This document shows positions 38,498-38,789 of a stretch of 38,789 nucleotides of DNA, in pieces. Below the pieces are notes generated by a model. The model worked only from the letters and a program-made list of their open reading frames with translations. It made no database searches and was not told the origin of the DNA. Numbering within the stretch: the first letter of the stretch is position 1; each line of letters opens with the position of its first letter. A program made the translations under genes and the position numbers. The stretch covers positions 1 through 38,789 of the forward strand of contig PKXK01000232.1 of NCBI GenBank assembly GCA_003132325.1. The letters are read 5' to 3'. This DNA comes from Acidobacteriaceae bacterium. Its GTDB lineage: Bacteria; Acidobacteriota; Terriglobia; Terriglobales; Acidobacteriaceae.

Positions 38498-38789
38498 AAG
38501 CTGGGCGCGATCTCGAAGCAAGGCAACCGGCTGGTGCGTTCGTTGCTGGTGGAAGCGGCGCAGATCGCGGTGCGTTTCGACCCCGGCATGAAGAAGCAGT
38601 ATTTGCATCGCTGTCATCGGAAGCCCAAAGGTGTGGCCAAGGTGGCGGCGGCGCGGAGATTAGCGGTACGACTCTACTGGATGCTACGCACGCAGAAGCC
38701 GTATCCAGAGATCGTTCGCATCGAGAGCAGCCCGGGTGCCCCTGGTCGGCGCGAGCTAGACCGCTGTGTTGATTGGGCGCTCTCGCATC
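38498..38789 (+). pseudogene. IS110-family transposase C-terminal remnant (runs off window)
   Basis: Hand translation KLGAISKQGNRLVRSLLVEAAQIAVRFDPGMKKQYLHRCHRKPKGVAKVAAARRLAVRLYWMLRTQKPY; no N-terminal DEDD part upstream. Confidence 0.8.

Overview
The window looks like an acidobacterial-type chromosomal segment. This is inferred from gene content: an Oar-like carboxypeptidase-regulatory/TonB receptor, a PD40-type Ser/Thr kinase, DUF3617 and DUF4386 proteins, and IS66/ISNCY/IS110 elements. At its centre is an apparently intact co-oriented catabolic cluster (about 17.6-28.5 kb): Gfo/Idh/MocA oxidoreductase, MFS transporter, RraA-like protein, IclR regulator, CtBP-type 2-hydroxyacid dehydrogenase, class III PLP enzyme, M20 deacylase, Zn-ADH, KDPG aldolase and KDG kinase. 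A divergent outer-membrane receptor lies upstream, separated from the cluster by a degenerate ISNCY-type element. I see no sugar-acid dehydratase in the cluster, although it ends in KDG/KDPG enzymes. It is therefore the best candidate here for an undescribed (amino-)sugar-acid pathway. The flanks are heavily eroded. They contain a frameshifted multicopper oxidase, chimeric junctions (YncE/small membrane protein, TolC-NodT/sialidase-like, PIN/kinase), a LacI fragment, a CHASE3 fragment, a frameshifted zinc-finger-like mini-gene and an IS110 C-terminal remnant. Other observations include two poly-G tracts inside the receptor gene, perfect hairpins, IS end structures, a HEPN-like candidate and small ORFs below the ORF-track cutoff. 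No rRNA, convincing tRNA or CRISPR array was seen. All family calls come from reading motifs by eye, without database searches.
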